Shown piece after piece: positions 54,717 through 61,265 of a stretch of 64,000 bases of DNA (position 1 is the first letter of the stretch; each line of letters opens with the position of its first letter). The DNA is from Pseudomonas sp. ICMP 561. GTDB taxonomy: Bacteria; Pseudomonadota; Gammaproteobacteria; Pseudomonadales; Pseudomonadaceae. The position numbers and the translations under genes are program-made. The stretch is taken from assembly GCF_002699985.1 (NCBI RefSeq), contig NZ_LKBT01000013.1:64910-128909 (forward strand), given 5' to 3'. Under the pieces are notes generated by a model that was not told the origin of the DNA, did not search any database, and was given only the letters and a program-made list of their open reading frames with translations.

Positions 54717-54977
54717 GTGGGACCGGCCGGGCGGTGTTCCACTTCAGCCGGGAAGGCTGCGTTTCTGACCGTACAAATGCGTCGACTGTAGCGACCTCTT
54801 CCAGGCTAAAGCGGGTCCTACGGGATGAACGCAATCCCCTGTGGGAGATTCTATGTTTGCTTGCAATCCCGTAGGACCGGCTTTAGCCGGGAGAGCGGTA
54901 TTTCTGACGAAGAATATGTAGTGAATGTCCCGACGCCCTCCCGGCTAAAGCGGAACGCCGCCCGGCCGGTCCTACGG
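54717..54977. repeat. REP doublets of the ccggctttagccgg class with a 15-nt insertion
   Basis: Two doublets, 54717-54822 and 54870-54977. In each, one arm carries 15 extra bases between accgg and ctttagccgg: ccgggcggtgttcca at 54727-54741 and its near-inverse cggaacgccgcccgg at 54951-54965. The other arm of each doublet is close to standard. The 54516-54716 stretch shows only weak REP remnants. Confidence 0.75.
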
Positions 54978-54991
54978 AATAGCGCGATCGT

Positions 54992-55082
54992 CTGTGGGAG
55001 CGAGGCTTGCCCGCGATGCACGATAACGCGGTATGCCTGATACACCGCAGTGCCTGAATCGCGGGCAAGCGCGCTCCTACGG
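54992..55082. repeat. REP doublet, gaggcttgcccgc / gcgcttgcccgc hybrid
   Basis: ctgtgggagcgaggcttgcc (54991) pairs with gcgggcaagcgcgctcctac (55061-55080). It directly abuts the IS110 remnant and may be the REP into which that element inserted. Confidence 0.82.
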
Positions 55083-55089
55083 ATTCGGC

Positions 55090-55179
55090 GATCGTCTGTA
55101 GTAGATCACGCCGATACACCACGATTTCATCCTTCGCTACATCAACACCAACAATCACGTGGGAATCAAAGGTTGTCAT
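55090..55179 (-). pseudogene. IS110-family transposase, N-terminal remnant
   Basis: Only the first 30 codons remain: MTTFDSHVIVGVDVAKDEIV then VYRRDLLQTI. The GVDVAKD segment with its acidic residue is the start of the IS110 DEDD (RuvC-like) catalytic domain. The frame then runs into REP sequence (ARLPAIQ etc.), so the rest of the transposase, including the C-terminal serine domain, is gone. Some pseudomonad IS110 elements (ISPpu9/10 type) insert into REPs, and this remnant is bounded by REP arms on both sides. Call rests on a short stretch. Confidence 0.6.
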
Positions 55180-55390
55180 GGCCAGTCCTCCGAGCTACGT
55201 TTTAGGAGCTTGTTGGGGTTCACCGTCGCGCTGGCTTGCTTCTATCGTCGGTCAAAAGCCGATGCATTCCTTATTGGCGCATTAGGTGAAAGGGGGGGAT
55301 GAAGTCTCCCACGGTCTGTACTGGACTGGTCAGAGTCGAGTCAGAAGCGATGCTTTATTCCCACCCACCCCTTCAAGTCTAAATATACAA
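55180..55390 (-). mobile_element. IS110 5' non-coding end (remnant)
   Basis: About 210 bp directly upstream of the transposase start carry no ORF and no REP, and stop exactly where a truncated REP arm resumes (caagcgaggcttgcccgcga at 55389-55408, lacking its outer ctgttgg end). In intact IS110 elements this position holds the bridge-RNA-coding region; here it is an inferred fossil, not a demonstrated RNA. Confidence 0.4.
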
Positions 55391-55472
55391 GCGAGGCTTG
55401 CCCGCGATTCAGATGCCAGATTCAGCAGGCTCACCGCGTTATCGTTTATCGCGGGCAAGCCCTGCTCCCACC
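55389..55472. repeat. REP doublet, gaggcttgcccgc class, left end truncated
   Basis: gcgaggcttgcccgcgattc (55392) pairs with tcgcgggcaagccctgctcc (55450-55469). Its left outer end is replaced by IS110-derived sequence. Confidence 0.8.
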
Positions 55473-55490
55473 TGGATCGCAGCTTCGCAA

Positions 55491-55682
55491 TTAAATTGTT
55501 TCCACGCCAACCAACGATCTTTCAACCAACCCCTGCGCAATCTCGACCAGGTGCACCACCGAAAACGCCAGGTCGCGTTTCTGGCCGGTGAGATGGTCGC
55601 TGGATTCGTAGGCGGTGGCGACTGCGCAGCGGAGGAGGTCGCTGACGCGTTGGAGGTCTTGTTCGAGGGTGGTTTTCGTCAT
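55491..55682 (-). CDS. Small hypothetical protein, DUF3077/DUF6124-like
   Basis: A 63-residue helical protein: MTKTTLEQDLQRVSDLLRCA ... DLAFSVVHLVEIAQGLVERS. The pattern resembles the small multi-copy DUF3077/DUF6124 proteins of Pseudomonas, whose function is unknown. The ATG at 55682 with GGGAT upstream is preferred over the long extension to 55865, which crosses a strongly structured leader. No signal peptide or membrane segment. Single gene. Confidence 0.7.
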   Translation of the reverse strand: MTKTTLEQDLQRVSDLLRCAVATAYESSDHLTGQKRDLAFSVVHLVEIAQGLVERSLVGVETI

Positions 55683-55880
55683 GATGTATCCCTTTAGATT
55701 GGAGCCATCACTTGTCGCTCTCACACGGAAGTGGGTGGCAGCTGTGTACAGGGTGAGAGACCAGTCAAAGGGAAACCGGCCAGACCGGAGTCTGCCTGCA
55801 CACAGCCGCCATATCTGATGGACTGATGCACCCTTTTTTGCAACCGGGCTCTCACACCCGACCACTGATTTACAGTGGCG
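55683..55880 (-). promoter_or_regulatory. Structured 5' leader of the small DUF3077-like gene
   Basis: About 200 bp with nested complementary segments: ctctcac (near 55717) with gtgagag (near 55759); ggcagctgtgt (near 55737) with acacagccgcc (near 55799); and a tight hairpin ccactg-atttа-cagtgg at 55862-55878 on either strand. It also holds a short A-run followed by gggtgc on the minus strand. It looks like an RNA leader rather than spacer DNA; the ligand or partner is unknown. Confidence 0.4.
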
Positions 55881-55998
55881 GAGCGCAGGCTAGTTCCGGG
55901 AAATGGCGGGCGCAAGCGGGTTTGAGTTTCTAGGACTCTTCACTCAAGAGATAGGGACAAAGCCTTCACAATCGTCACATTTTTTGTAGGAAACCTGG

Positions 55999-56093
55999 CC
56001 CCTGTAGGAGTGAGCTTGCTCGCGATAGCGGTACATCTATAAAAAAGGATGTTCCTGCTCAGACGCCATCGCGAGCAAGCTCACTCCTACAGG
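55999..56093. repeat. REP doublet, gagcttgctcgc class
   Basis: ctgtaggagtgagcttgctc (56002) pairs with gagcaagctcactcctacag (56072-56091). Confidence 0.88.
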
Positions 56094-56216
56094 GCCATGT
56101 GATATTCACGATCAAATCGTGTCCAGAATGAACATCAAGCTGTCACACAGGTCCGTTACTACAGTGGGGCATACGAGCCGATCCGGCAGAAACGTCTGCA
56201 AATGCGACATTTTTTG

Positions 56217-56245
56217 TTGATCTCTAACCCCTCAGGTCCTACAGT
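56217..56245 (+). promoter_or_regulatory. Promoter of candidate small RNA
   Basis: -35 TTGATC (56217-56222), a 17-bp spacer and -10 TACAGT (56240-56245) predict transcription starting around 56252. Confidence 0.5.
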
Positions 56246-56251
56246 TCGCGC

Positions 56252-56343
56252 CGAACGTCCAAGCTGGAAACGATCCATCCGGCTCAAGTACTGACGACGA
56301 GACAGCAAGGCCACGGGAGGCGACCTCCAGATGGCCTTTTTTG
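56252..56343 (+). ncRNA. Candidate small RNA or attenuated leader upstream of ODC
   Basis: A short transcript of about 90 nt is predicted between the promoter above and an excellent intrinsic terminator: aaggcca (56307-56313) with tggcctt (56332-56338), an inner ggagg-cga-cctcc stem, then TTTTTT. No ORF of note lies inside. It could be an independent small RNA or a terminated leader of the ornithine decarboxylase gene, whose leader ORF begins 66 bp beyond the terminator. Confidence 0.5.
56307..56342 (+). terminator. Intrinsic terminator in the ODC upstream region
   Basis: Nested stem aaggcca/tggcctt and ggagg/cctcc with six T residues after it. It sits about 110 bp before the ODC start, so either it ends a small RNA or it is an attenuator for ODC. 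Confidence 0.82.
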
Positions 56344-56408
56344 CTTTCGGCGGACATGCCTTGGGAAGTAGGCGAACCAAAGTGGGGATACACACGGAGG
56401 ACGTTCAT

Positions 56409-56450
56409 ATGCACCCATTTATTCATTTGTTTGCCCAGTGGAGTCCGTAG
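56409..56450 (+). CDS. Candidate 13-residue leader peptide of ODC
   Basis: ATG at 56409 with a strong GGAGG eight bases upstream opens a 13-codon frame encoding MHPFIHLFAQWSP and ends in TAG at 56448-56450, one base before the ODC ATG at 56452, in another frame. The ODC ribosome site (GGAG at 56440) lies inside this frame. The arrangement is that of a regulatory leader peptide or translational coupler. In enterobacteria a leader peptide (SpeFL) senses ornithine upstream of ODC speF; the sequences are not evidently homologous. Expression is inferred from sequence alone. Confidence 0.5.
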   Translation: MHPFIHLFAQWSP

Positions 56451-56451
56451 C

Positions 56452-57615
56452 ATGCCGATCCAGGTCGAAGACTATTTCCAGCGCGACACCTTCAACAAAA
56501 TGAAGGCGTTTGCCGACAAGCAAGAAACCCCGTTCGTGGTTATCGATACCGCGATGATCAGCCAGGCTTACGATGACTTGCGCGCAGGTTTCGAATTCGC
56601 CAAGGTGTACTACGCCGTCAAAGCCAACCCGGCGGTCGAAATCATCGACCTGCTCAAGGATAAAGGCTCGAGCTTCGACATCGCGTCGATCTATGAGCTG
56701 GACAAGGTAATGGACCGCGGTGTCACTCCAGACCGCATCAGCTACGGCAACACCATCAAGAAATCCAAGGACATCCGCTACTTCTACGAGAAGGGCGTGC
56801 GTCTGTTCTCCACCGACTCCGAAGCTGACCTGCGCAACATCGCCAAGGCTGCACCGGGTTCGAAAGTCTACGTGCGTATCCTGACCGAAGGCTCGACCAC
56901 CGCTGACTGGCCTTTGTCGCGGAAGTTTGGCTGCCAGACCGACATGGCCATGGATCTGCTGATTCTGGCTCGTGACCTGGGTCTGGTACCTTACGGCCTC
57001 TCGTTCCACGTCGGTTCGCAACAGCGCGACATCAGCGTCTGGGACGCAGCGATCGCCAAGGTCAAAGTGATCTTCGAGCGTCTCAAAGAAGAAGACGGCA
57101 TCGTCCTCAAGCTGATCAACATGGGCGGCGGCTTCCCGGCCAACTACATCACCCGCACCAACAGCCTGGAAACCTACGCTGAAGAAATCATTCGCTACCT
57201 GAAAGAAGACTTCGGTGATGACCTGCCGGAAATCATTCTGGAACCGGGTCGTTCGCTGATCGCCAACGCCGGTATTCTGGTCAGCGAAGTGGTGCTGGTG
57301 TCGCGTAAATCCCGCACTGCGGTAGAGCGTTGGGTGTACACGGATGTGGGCAAGTTCTCCGGCCTGATCGAAACCATGGACGAAGCCATCAAGTTCCCAA
57401 TCTGGACCGAGAAGAAAGGCGAGATGGAAGAAGTTGTCATCGCCGGTCCGACCTGCGATAGCGCCGACATCATGTATGAGAACTACAAGTATGGCCTGCC
57501 ACTGAACCTGGCCATCGGTGACCGCCTGTACTGGCTGTCCACAGGTGCGTACACCACCAGCTATAGCGCCGTAGAATTCAATGGCTTCCCGCCGCTGAAG
57601 TCGTTCTACGTCTGA
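56452..57615 (+). CDS. speC: Ornithine decarboxylase, fold III (alanine-racemase-like)
   Basis: A 387-residue PLP enzyme of the eukaryotic-type ODC family that makes putrescine from ornithine, possibly also cadaverine from lysine. PLP-lysine Lys57 in YYAVKANP, HVGSQQRD near 186-193, GGGFPANY near 224-231, EPGRSLIANAG near 263-273 and the catalytic Cys in GPTCDSAD near 326-333. The true start is ATG 56452 with GGAG nine bases upstream; the frame extension to 56341 covers the leader. It ends in a perfect terminator. The gene name is by family and by its place beside a PepSY-flavoprotein gene as in P. aeruginosa, as I recall it. Confidence 0.92.
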   Translation: MPIQVEDYFQRDTFNKMKAFADKQETPFVVIDTAMISQAYDDLRAGFEFAKVYYAVKANPAVEIIDLLKDKGSSFDIASIYELDKVMDRGVTPDRISYGNTIKKSKDIRYFYEKGVRLFSTDSEADLRNIAKAAPGSKVYVRILTEGSTTADWPLSRKFGCQTDMAMDLLILARDLGLVPYGLSFHVGSQQRDISVWDAAIAKVKVIFERLKEEDGIVLKLINMGGGFPANYITRTNSLETYAEEIIRYLKEDFGDDLPEIILEPGRSLIANAGILVSEVVLVSRKSRTAVERWVYTDVGKFSGLIETMDEAIKFPIWTEKKGEMEEVVIAGPTCDSADIMYENYKYGLPLNLAIGDRLYWLSTGAYTTSYSAVEFNGFPPLKSFYV

Positions 57616-57631
57616 TTGATCTGATGCTCAG

Positions 57632-57663
57632 AAAAGCCCGTGACGCGTCACGGGCTTTTTTTT
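57632..57663 (+). terminator. Rho-independent terminator of ODC
   Basis: agcccgtgacgcgtcacggg is the core of a perfect inverted repeat, preceded by AAAA and followed by eight T, so it can end transcription from both sides (ODC and the convergent toxin operon). Confidence 0.95.
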
Positions 57664-57677
57664 GCGAGGCGTTATCT

Positions 57678-58490
57678 CTACTGTCGGAACAACGCAATGG
57701 CCTCGGCGGACATGCGTTGAATTTCTCTCAGCGACACCAGCAGTATGTCGACGCTGGCCTTGAGACGAGAAGGTTTAGTGACGGTTCTCAGTTGCAATGA
57801 CTGGAAGACACACTGAGCTGTCATTTCTTTCAAACGGGTGAGATGAGCGGTCAGATTACTATAGGCCATATGACTGAGGGCGTATTCTCGTTGGTAGGCG
57901 TCGATAAACTCCATTGCCTGTGCATATCGGTAGGCCGAAGTCGGGTTTAGCGCAACGCTGATGCTGCCCGATATACGTACCCATGCAGGGCCAAACTTTA
58001 TCGAGTTGGCGTTTGAGCGTGTATGTTCGCGTTGTGCATAGAGGTAAATGTTGTTGTACATATATTCGATCAACCGTGGCAGGACAGTGTAGGTTCCTGT
58101 GGCCAAGCGCACAGCCGTCTGCTGCTGTTGATTGAATGTTTTTAAAAATTGAAAGTTGTTGGAAGTGGCGAACTCAAAGAGTCTGGTGGACTGAGGGATG
58201 CCGGGGGCTCTCAGTGCCTGCTGTGAAAGGAGTATGAACTCGTCAATAAAGTTCTCAACGTCTCTATGTAACGATGTCACAGCGTCTTGCGTGCCGCGCC
58301 AGGTATTCGCATCTGCCTTGGCCCTGCTAATCAGCTTATCTAATTCAAACACTCTGTACTGGCGTGAATCTACAGTGGATCCCAAGTCAAGTGTGCTTTT
58401 GGAGAGAAGGAGCGAGGTGGGAAGTTTGTCTGAAAAGATCGCGTAGTTTTCGAGTTGGTTTAAATCTAGCGCAGTAAAGTAGTTCGTCAT
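57678..58490 (-). CDS. Helical protein of unknown function, third gene of the toxin operon
   Basis: A 270-residue protein with no signal peptide and no clear membrane span. It is predicted to be mostly helical with long amphipathic stretches (for example SRLKASVDILLVSLREIQRMS at the C-terminus and QYRVFELDKLISRAKADANT near 45-65). I do not recognise the family. Base composition is AT-rich compared with most of the window, as is the subunit A gene. It follows the Xax-like B gene after 133 bp that hold a gcaggggc/gcccctgc hairpin. It may be a third pore component, a chaperone or an immunity protein. Confidence 0.7.
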   Translation of the reverse strand: MTNYFTALDLNQLENYAIFSDKLPTSLLLSKSTLDLGSTVDSRQYRVFELDKLISRAKADANTWRGTQDAVTSLHRDVENFIDEFILLSQQALRAPGIPQSTRLFEFATSNNFQFLKTFNQQQQTAVRLATGTYTVLPRLIEYMYNNIYLYAQREHTRSNANSIKFGPAWVRISGSISVALNPTSAYRYAQAMEFIDAYQREYALSHMAYSNLTAHLTRLKEMTAQCVFQSLQLRTVTKPSRLKASVDILLVSLREIQRMSAEAIALFRQ

Positions 58491-58556
58491 TTATTCGCCC
58501 AGGTGCTGGATGATAAGCGACCTTATCGTCAGCTTTTTTGACAGTAATTGCGTCGT

Positions 58557-58582
58557 GCAGGGGCATTCAAAACCGCCCCTGC
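58557..58582 (-). promoter_or_regulatory. Intercistronic hairpin between toxin B and third gene
   Basis: gcaggggc (58557-58564) and gcccctgc (58575-58582) form an eight-pair stem over a 10-nt loop, without a T-run on the minus strand. It could protect the upstream A-B message or limit expression of the third gene. Confidence 0.5.
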
Positions 58583-58623
58583 GATCGCGGGTTAGAACAT
58601 TACGAACTATGCCCTGACGTCAT

Positions 58624-59625
58624 TTAGCGAATGGGCCGCAAATAAGCAGCCAGCGCTGTTGTGTCAGCGATGAACGCTTGTGCCGTAAATTCATCCACAG
58701 TGGACATGCGGTTGAATCGGGCCTCGTAAGCCCGAACAGCATCGACCACTTTGCTGTATTCGCGTTTGTAGGTCTGGAGTTCATCATCAAACAGGTGCGC
58801 AGCGTCAATCAAGCTGATGCGACGTCCTACGGCGCCGAGTTCCAATTGTTTGTCGCGCAGGGCGGCGGCGTAAGCGTTGCTGCGCTCGCGCAGCACATCT
58901 CGCATGCGGATCAAGCCCAAGAAGTTCAGGCTGGCATCCAGCTTATCAAGGGACTGTTTGAGCAGGTCCAGCGCCAGTGCTATTACGGCCGCTTCGGGTG
59001 GGGTAGGGCCCAGTGCAGCGATCTTTTCGCCGGTCAGGATGGCGTCTTGGGCAATTGCGCCAAAGCCTTTGCTTTCGATTGCATTGATCGCTGCCGTTAA
59101 GGTGGCGCGCTCAGCCTCGACCTTCGCCCGGCTGGCTTCGATCTCTTGTATTTCCTCAGGCAGGCGTTCCAGTTCAGTATTGAACCCCAAGAGATTACGC
59201 AAGGTAGAGGTGCGTTCGAACGGTTCACTGATTGAAAGCAGCGAGGCGGCCAGAGTACTGGCTTCGTTGCGGGTGGATTTCAGTACTGCGTTCATTTCCT
59301 TGGCCGCATCAGCAAGAATTTCCAGGCGTTCGGTGTCATCGGAAGACTCTGCGAGTTCCTTCAGATAGCCACGCAGGACGTTGGCTTGCGAATCCAGATC
59401 ATACTGCAGCCGCTGAGTACCGTCGCGAAGCCGGGTATGAGCCTGGTTCAGTGTGGAGTTCAAACGGTTGAACTTGCCGTACAGGCTCGGTAGGTAGGAG
59501 GTTTGGGTATAAAACACTTCGATGTCGATCATTTTGTCGTTGCAGTATTGCTTCGACTGCCGAAGAACGGCCAGGTCGGGGGCTTCGGACTGCAGGTAGT
59601 CGGTTGCTTCAAATGTGCTGTTCAT
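58624..59625 (-). CDS. Alpha-xenorhabdolysin-family binary toxin, subunit B-like
   Basis: A 333-residue helical protein. Long amphipathic helices (about 40-125 and 145-200 with heptad-like spacing), then a hydrophobic segment (KIAALGPTPPEAAVIALALDLL near 205-227) that could be the membrane-inserting part, and a C-terminal helix bundle. Length and layout agree with XaxB/YaxB, the partner that assembles with subunit A into alpha-helical pores. No signal peptide, as in XaxAB. It starts two bases after the stop of the A gene. Family call is from overall pattern memory, not from an alignment. Confidence 0.7.
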   Translation of the reverse strand: MNSTFEATDYLQSEAPDLAVLRQSKQYCNDKMIDIEVFYTQTSYLPSLYGKFNRLNSTLNQAHTRLRDGTQRLQYDLDSQANVLRGYLKELAESSDDTERLEILADAAKEMNAVLKSTRNEASTLAASLLSISEPFERTSTLRNLLGFNTELERLPEEIQEIEASRAKVEAERATLTAAINAIESKGFGAIAQDAILTGEKIAALGPTPPEAAVIALALDLLKQSLDKLDASLNFLGLIRMRDVLRERSNAYAAALRDKQLELGAVGRRISLIDAAHLFDDELQTYKREYSKVVDAVRAYEARFNRMSTVDEFTAQAFIADTTALAAYLRPIR

Positions 59626-59627
59626 AG

Positions 59628-60887
59628 TTATGCTCCACTACCCAGACGGTTGGACGGGTTTTGATATTCTGCTCTGAATTCTTCGTCAGCTTCGGCGAAC
59701 ACTTCTAATAGAAGGCCTGCATCCCTTTTAATCGCTTCCCAAGGCACAACGACCAAACGAAACGCACCGATGAACCTGCGAACTGTAAGTGCATCATCGA
59801 TCTGATCAGCCCTGTCCGAGGACTGCTTGAGAAATATGGATAGTCTGTTCCAGACGGTGACAAGATTTTGAGTGGCAATATCGGCATCAATAACGATCAG
59901 GTCGAGATGCTGCAAGTCAAGACGTACCCGGTAGAGCGAACCCAGAATACGATTTTTGGTTTGCATCGCAGCGATATCACGAGCCTGCTCGGCCCGAAGA
60001 TTGTCACGTTCTTGACGAGTTTTTTCAGCGTCTACACCGAGGTAGATTGACATGGCGAGACCGACAATATTAAAGCCGGCCGCAGAACTTACCGCCTGTT
60101 TAACCAGTTCCTTGTACTCTTTTACTTTCTCATCAATAGTCTCTGCACGGTCCTTGATGATGATGCTAAGCGCTTTGATATCATCGGACAAAGTGTTTTT
60201 ATCAATCAGTCGGAGTTGTGACCTGAGTCTTGGGCCTACTTGTTGAGCCAATGTCGTGGCGAACGCGTCAAGACGAACCTTAATGCTGTTCGCTTCTGCC
60301 TCCTGTTGCTTGACGCTTTCTAAAATCTTGTCGAGGATGTAGCTGAAGTCACTAACGGCGTCTTTATCCCAGTCGTCGAGTGCTATGCCGGGAAATTTGT
60401 CGCCCATACTGATTTCAAGCTTGCGGACATCTTCGAGGGTTTTTATGTTGTACTTATCGAGCGTGTTAAGCGAACTGATATCTGCGACAACATCTTCCAT
60501 GGACCTTCCATGGCTTAGCATTTCGCCCGCAAATACTTCCAGCTTATGCCCTACAGATATAAGATCGACCCGCAACGGGTTCCAGCTTCTGGCATGAGTA
60601 TGGATAATTTGGAATGTCTTCTGGAAGTCAGTCGCTGACAACCCTTCACCGGCGCCGGTGGAGTACCCCAGATAATTGATGACGTTATTGATTTCAATGG
60701 GGAGCGCCAGTCCGGCGATCTCGTAATGTTTAATATTCTTGAGCTGCTCCTTGGTGAGGATGAGACCTGGTTTGCGATCCGAGTCACTCTGATTCGCTGC
60801 GGAATAATTAAAGAGAGTAATAGGCGCACGGGCGGCTTCATCGACAACCGTGTCAGTACTGACAGGGAGGTTTTCATAAATTGACAT
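59628..60887 (-). CDS. Alpha-xenorhabdolysin-family binary toxin, subunit A-like
   Basis: A 419-residue helical protein. N-terminal part ILTKEQLKNIKHYEIAGLAL (about 43-62) and WNPLRVDLISVGHKLEVFAGEML (about 101-123) fit XaxA/YaxA. A long coiled region (about 185-265) leads to the hydrophobic hairpin VSSAAGFNIVGLAMSIYLGV (about 270-289), the expected membrane tongue, then further coiled helices. Length matches XaxA (about 408). AAGGATT lies upstream of the ATG. First gene of a three-gene operon: A, B, unknown. AT-rich composition points to transfer. Likely a secreted or lysis-released cytotoxin against eukaryotic cells; activity is untested. Confidence 0.75.
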   Translation of the reverse strand: MSIYENLPVSTDTVVDEAARAPITLFNYSAANQSDSDRKPGLILTKEQLKNIKHYEIAGLALPIEINNVINYLGYSTGAGEGLSATDFQKTFQIIHTHARSWNPLRVDLISVGHKLEVFAGEMLSHGRSMEDVVADISSLNTLDKYNIKTLEDVRKLEISMGDKFPGIALDDWDKDAVSDFSYILDKILESVKQQEAEANSIKVRLDAFATTLAQQVGPRLRSQLRLIDKNTLSDDIKALSIIIKDRAETIDEKVKEYKELVKQAVSSAAGFNIVGLAMSIYLGVDAEKTRQERDNLRAEQARDIAAMQTKNRILGSLYRVRLDLQHLDLIVIDADIATQNLVTVWNRLSIFLKQSSDRADQIDDALTVRRFIGAFRLVVVPWEAIKRDAGLLLEVFAEADEEFRAEYQNPSNRLGSGA

Positions 60888-61265
60888 ATCATTAATCCTT
60901 TAATGATGTTCAGGGGCAAGTAGATGCCTGTAGTAAGCACTTTATGTGCAATGTAAAATCCTTCTGCACGCTTTGAGATTAGGGTGGATGTCGCGTTACT
61001 GTCAAAGTGGAAAAGTAGTCCGTGAATGTAGGAGAATTACTTTTACGGAGCTGGCTTATAGTTTTCGGGGTACTTTCAATGAATCTTGAAAGAGTCTGAA
61101 ATAATTCAGGATAAGAGCGGCATATCTGTTGCGGTTACTGACCGGGGCAAAGTGGAAAAGGGAGGGGCGCTATGGGGCGTGCTCACCCTCAGTCGAATAG
61201 CGAATGAGAATTTGTGCTGTTTACAGGCATAATGCGCCGCATTGCGGGTCCATGAGGTCGTAAGG

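Noticed and set aside
54628..55045. Several short frames on both strands in the REP-rich region
   Set aside because: Their peptides (RSELARD, SRLKPVLR-like) are REP translations common to all REP classes.
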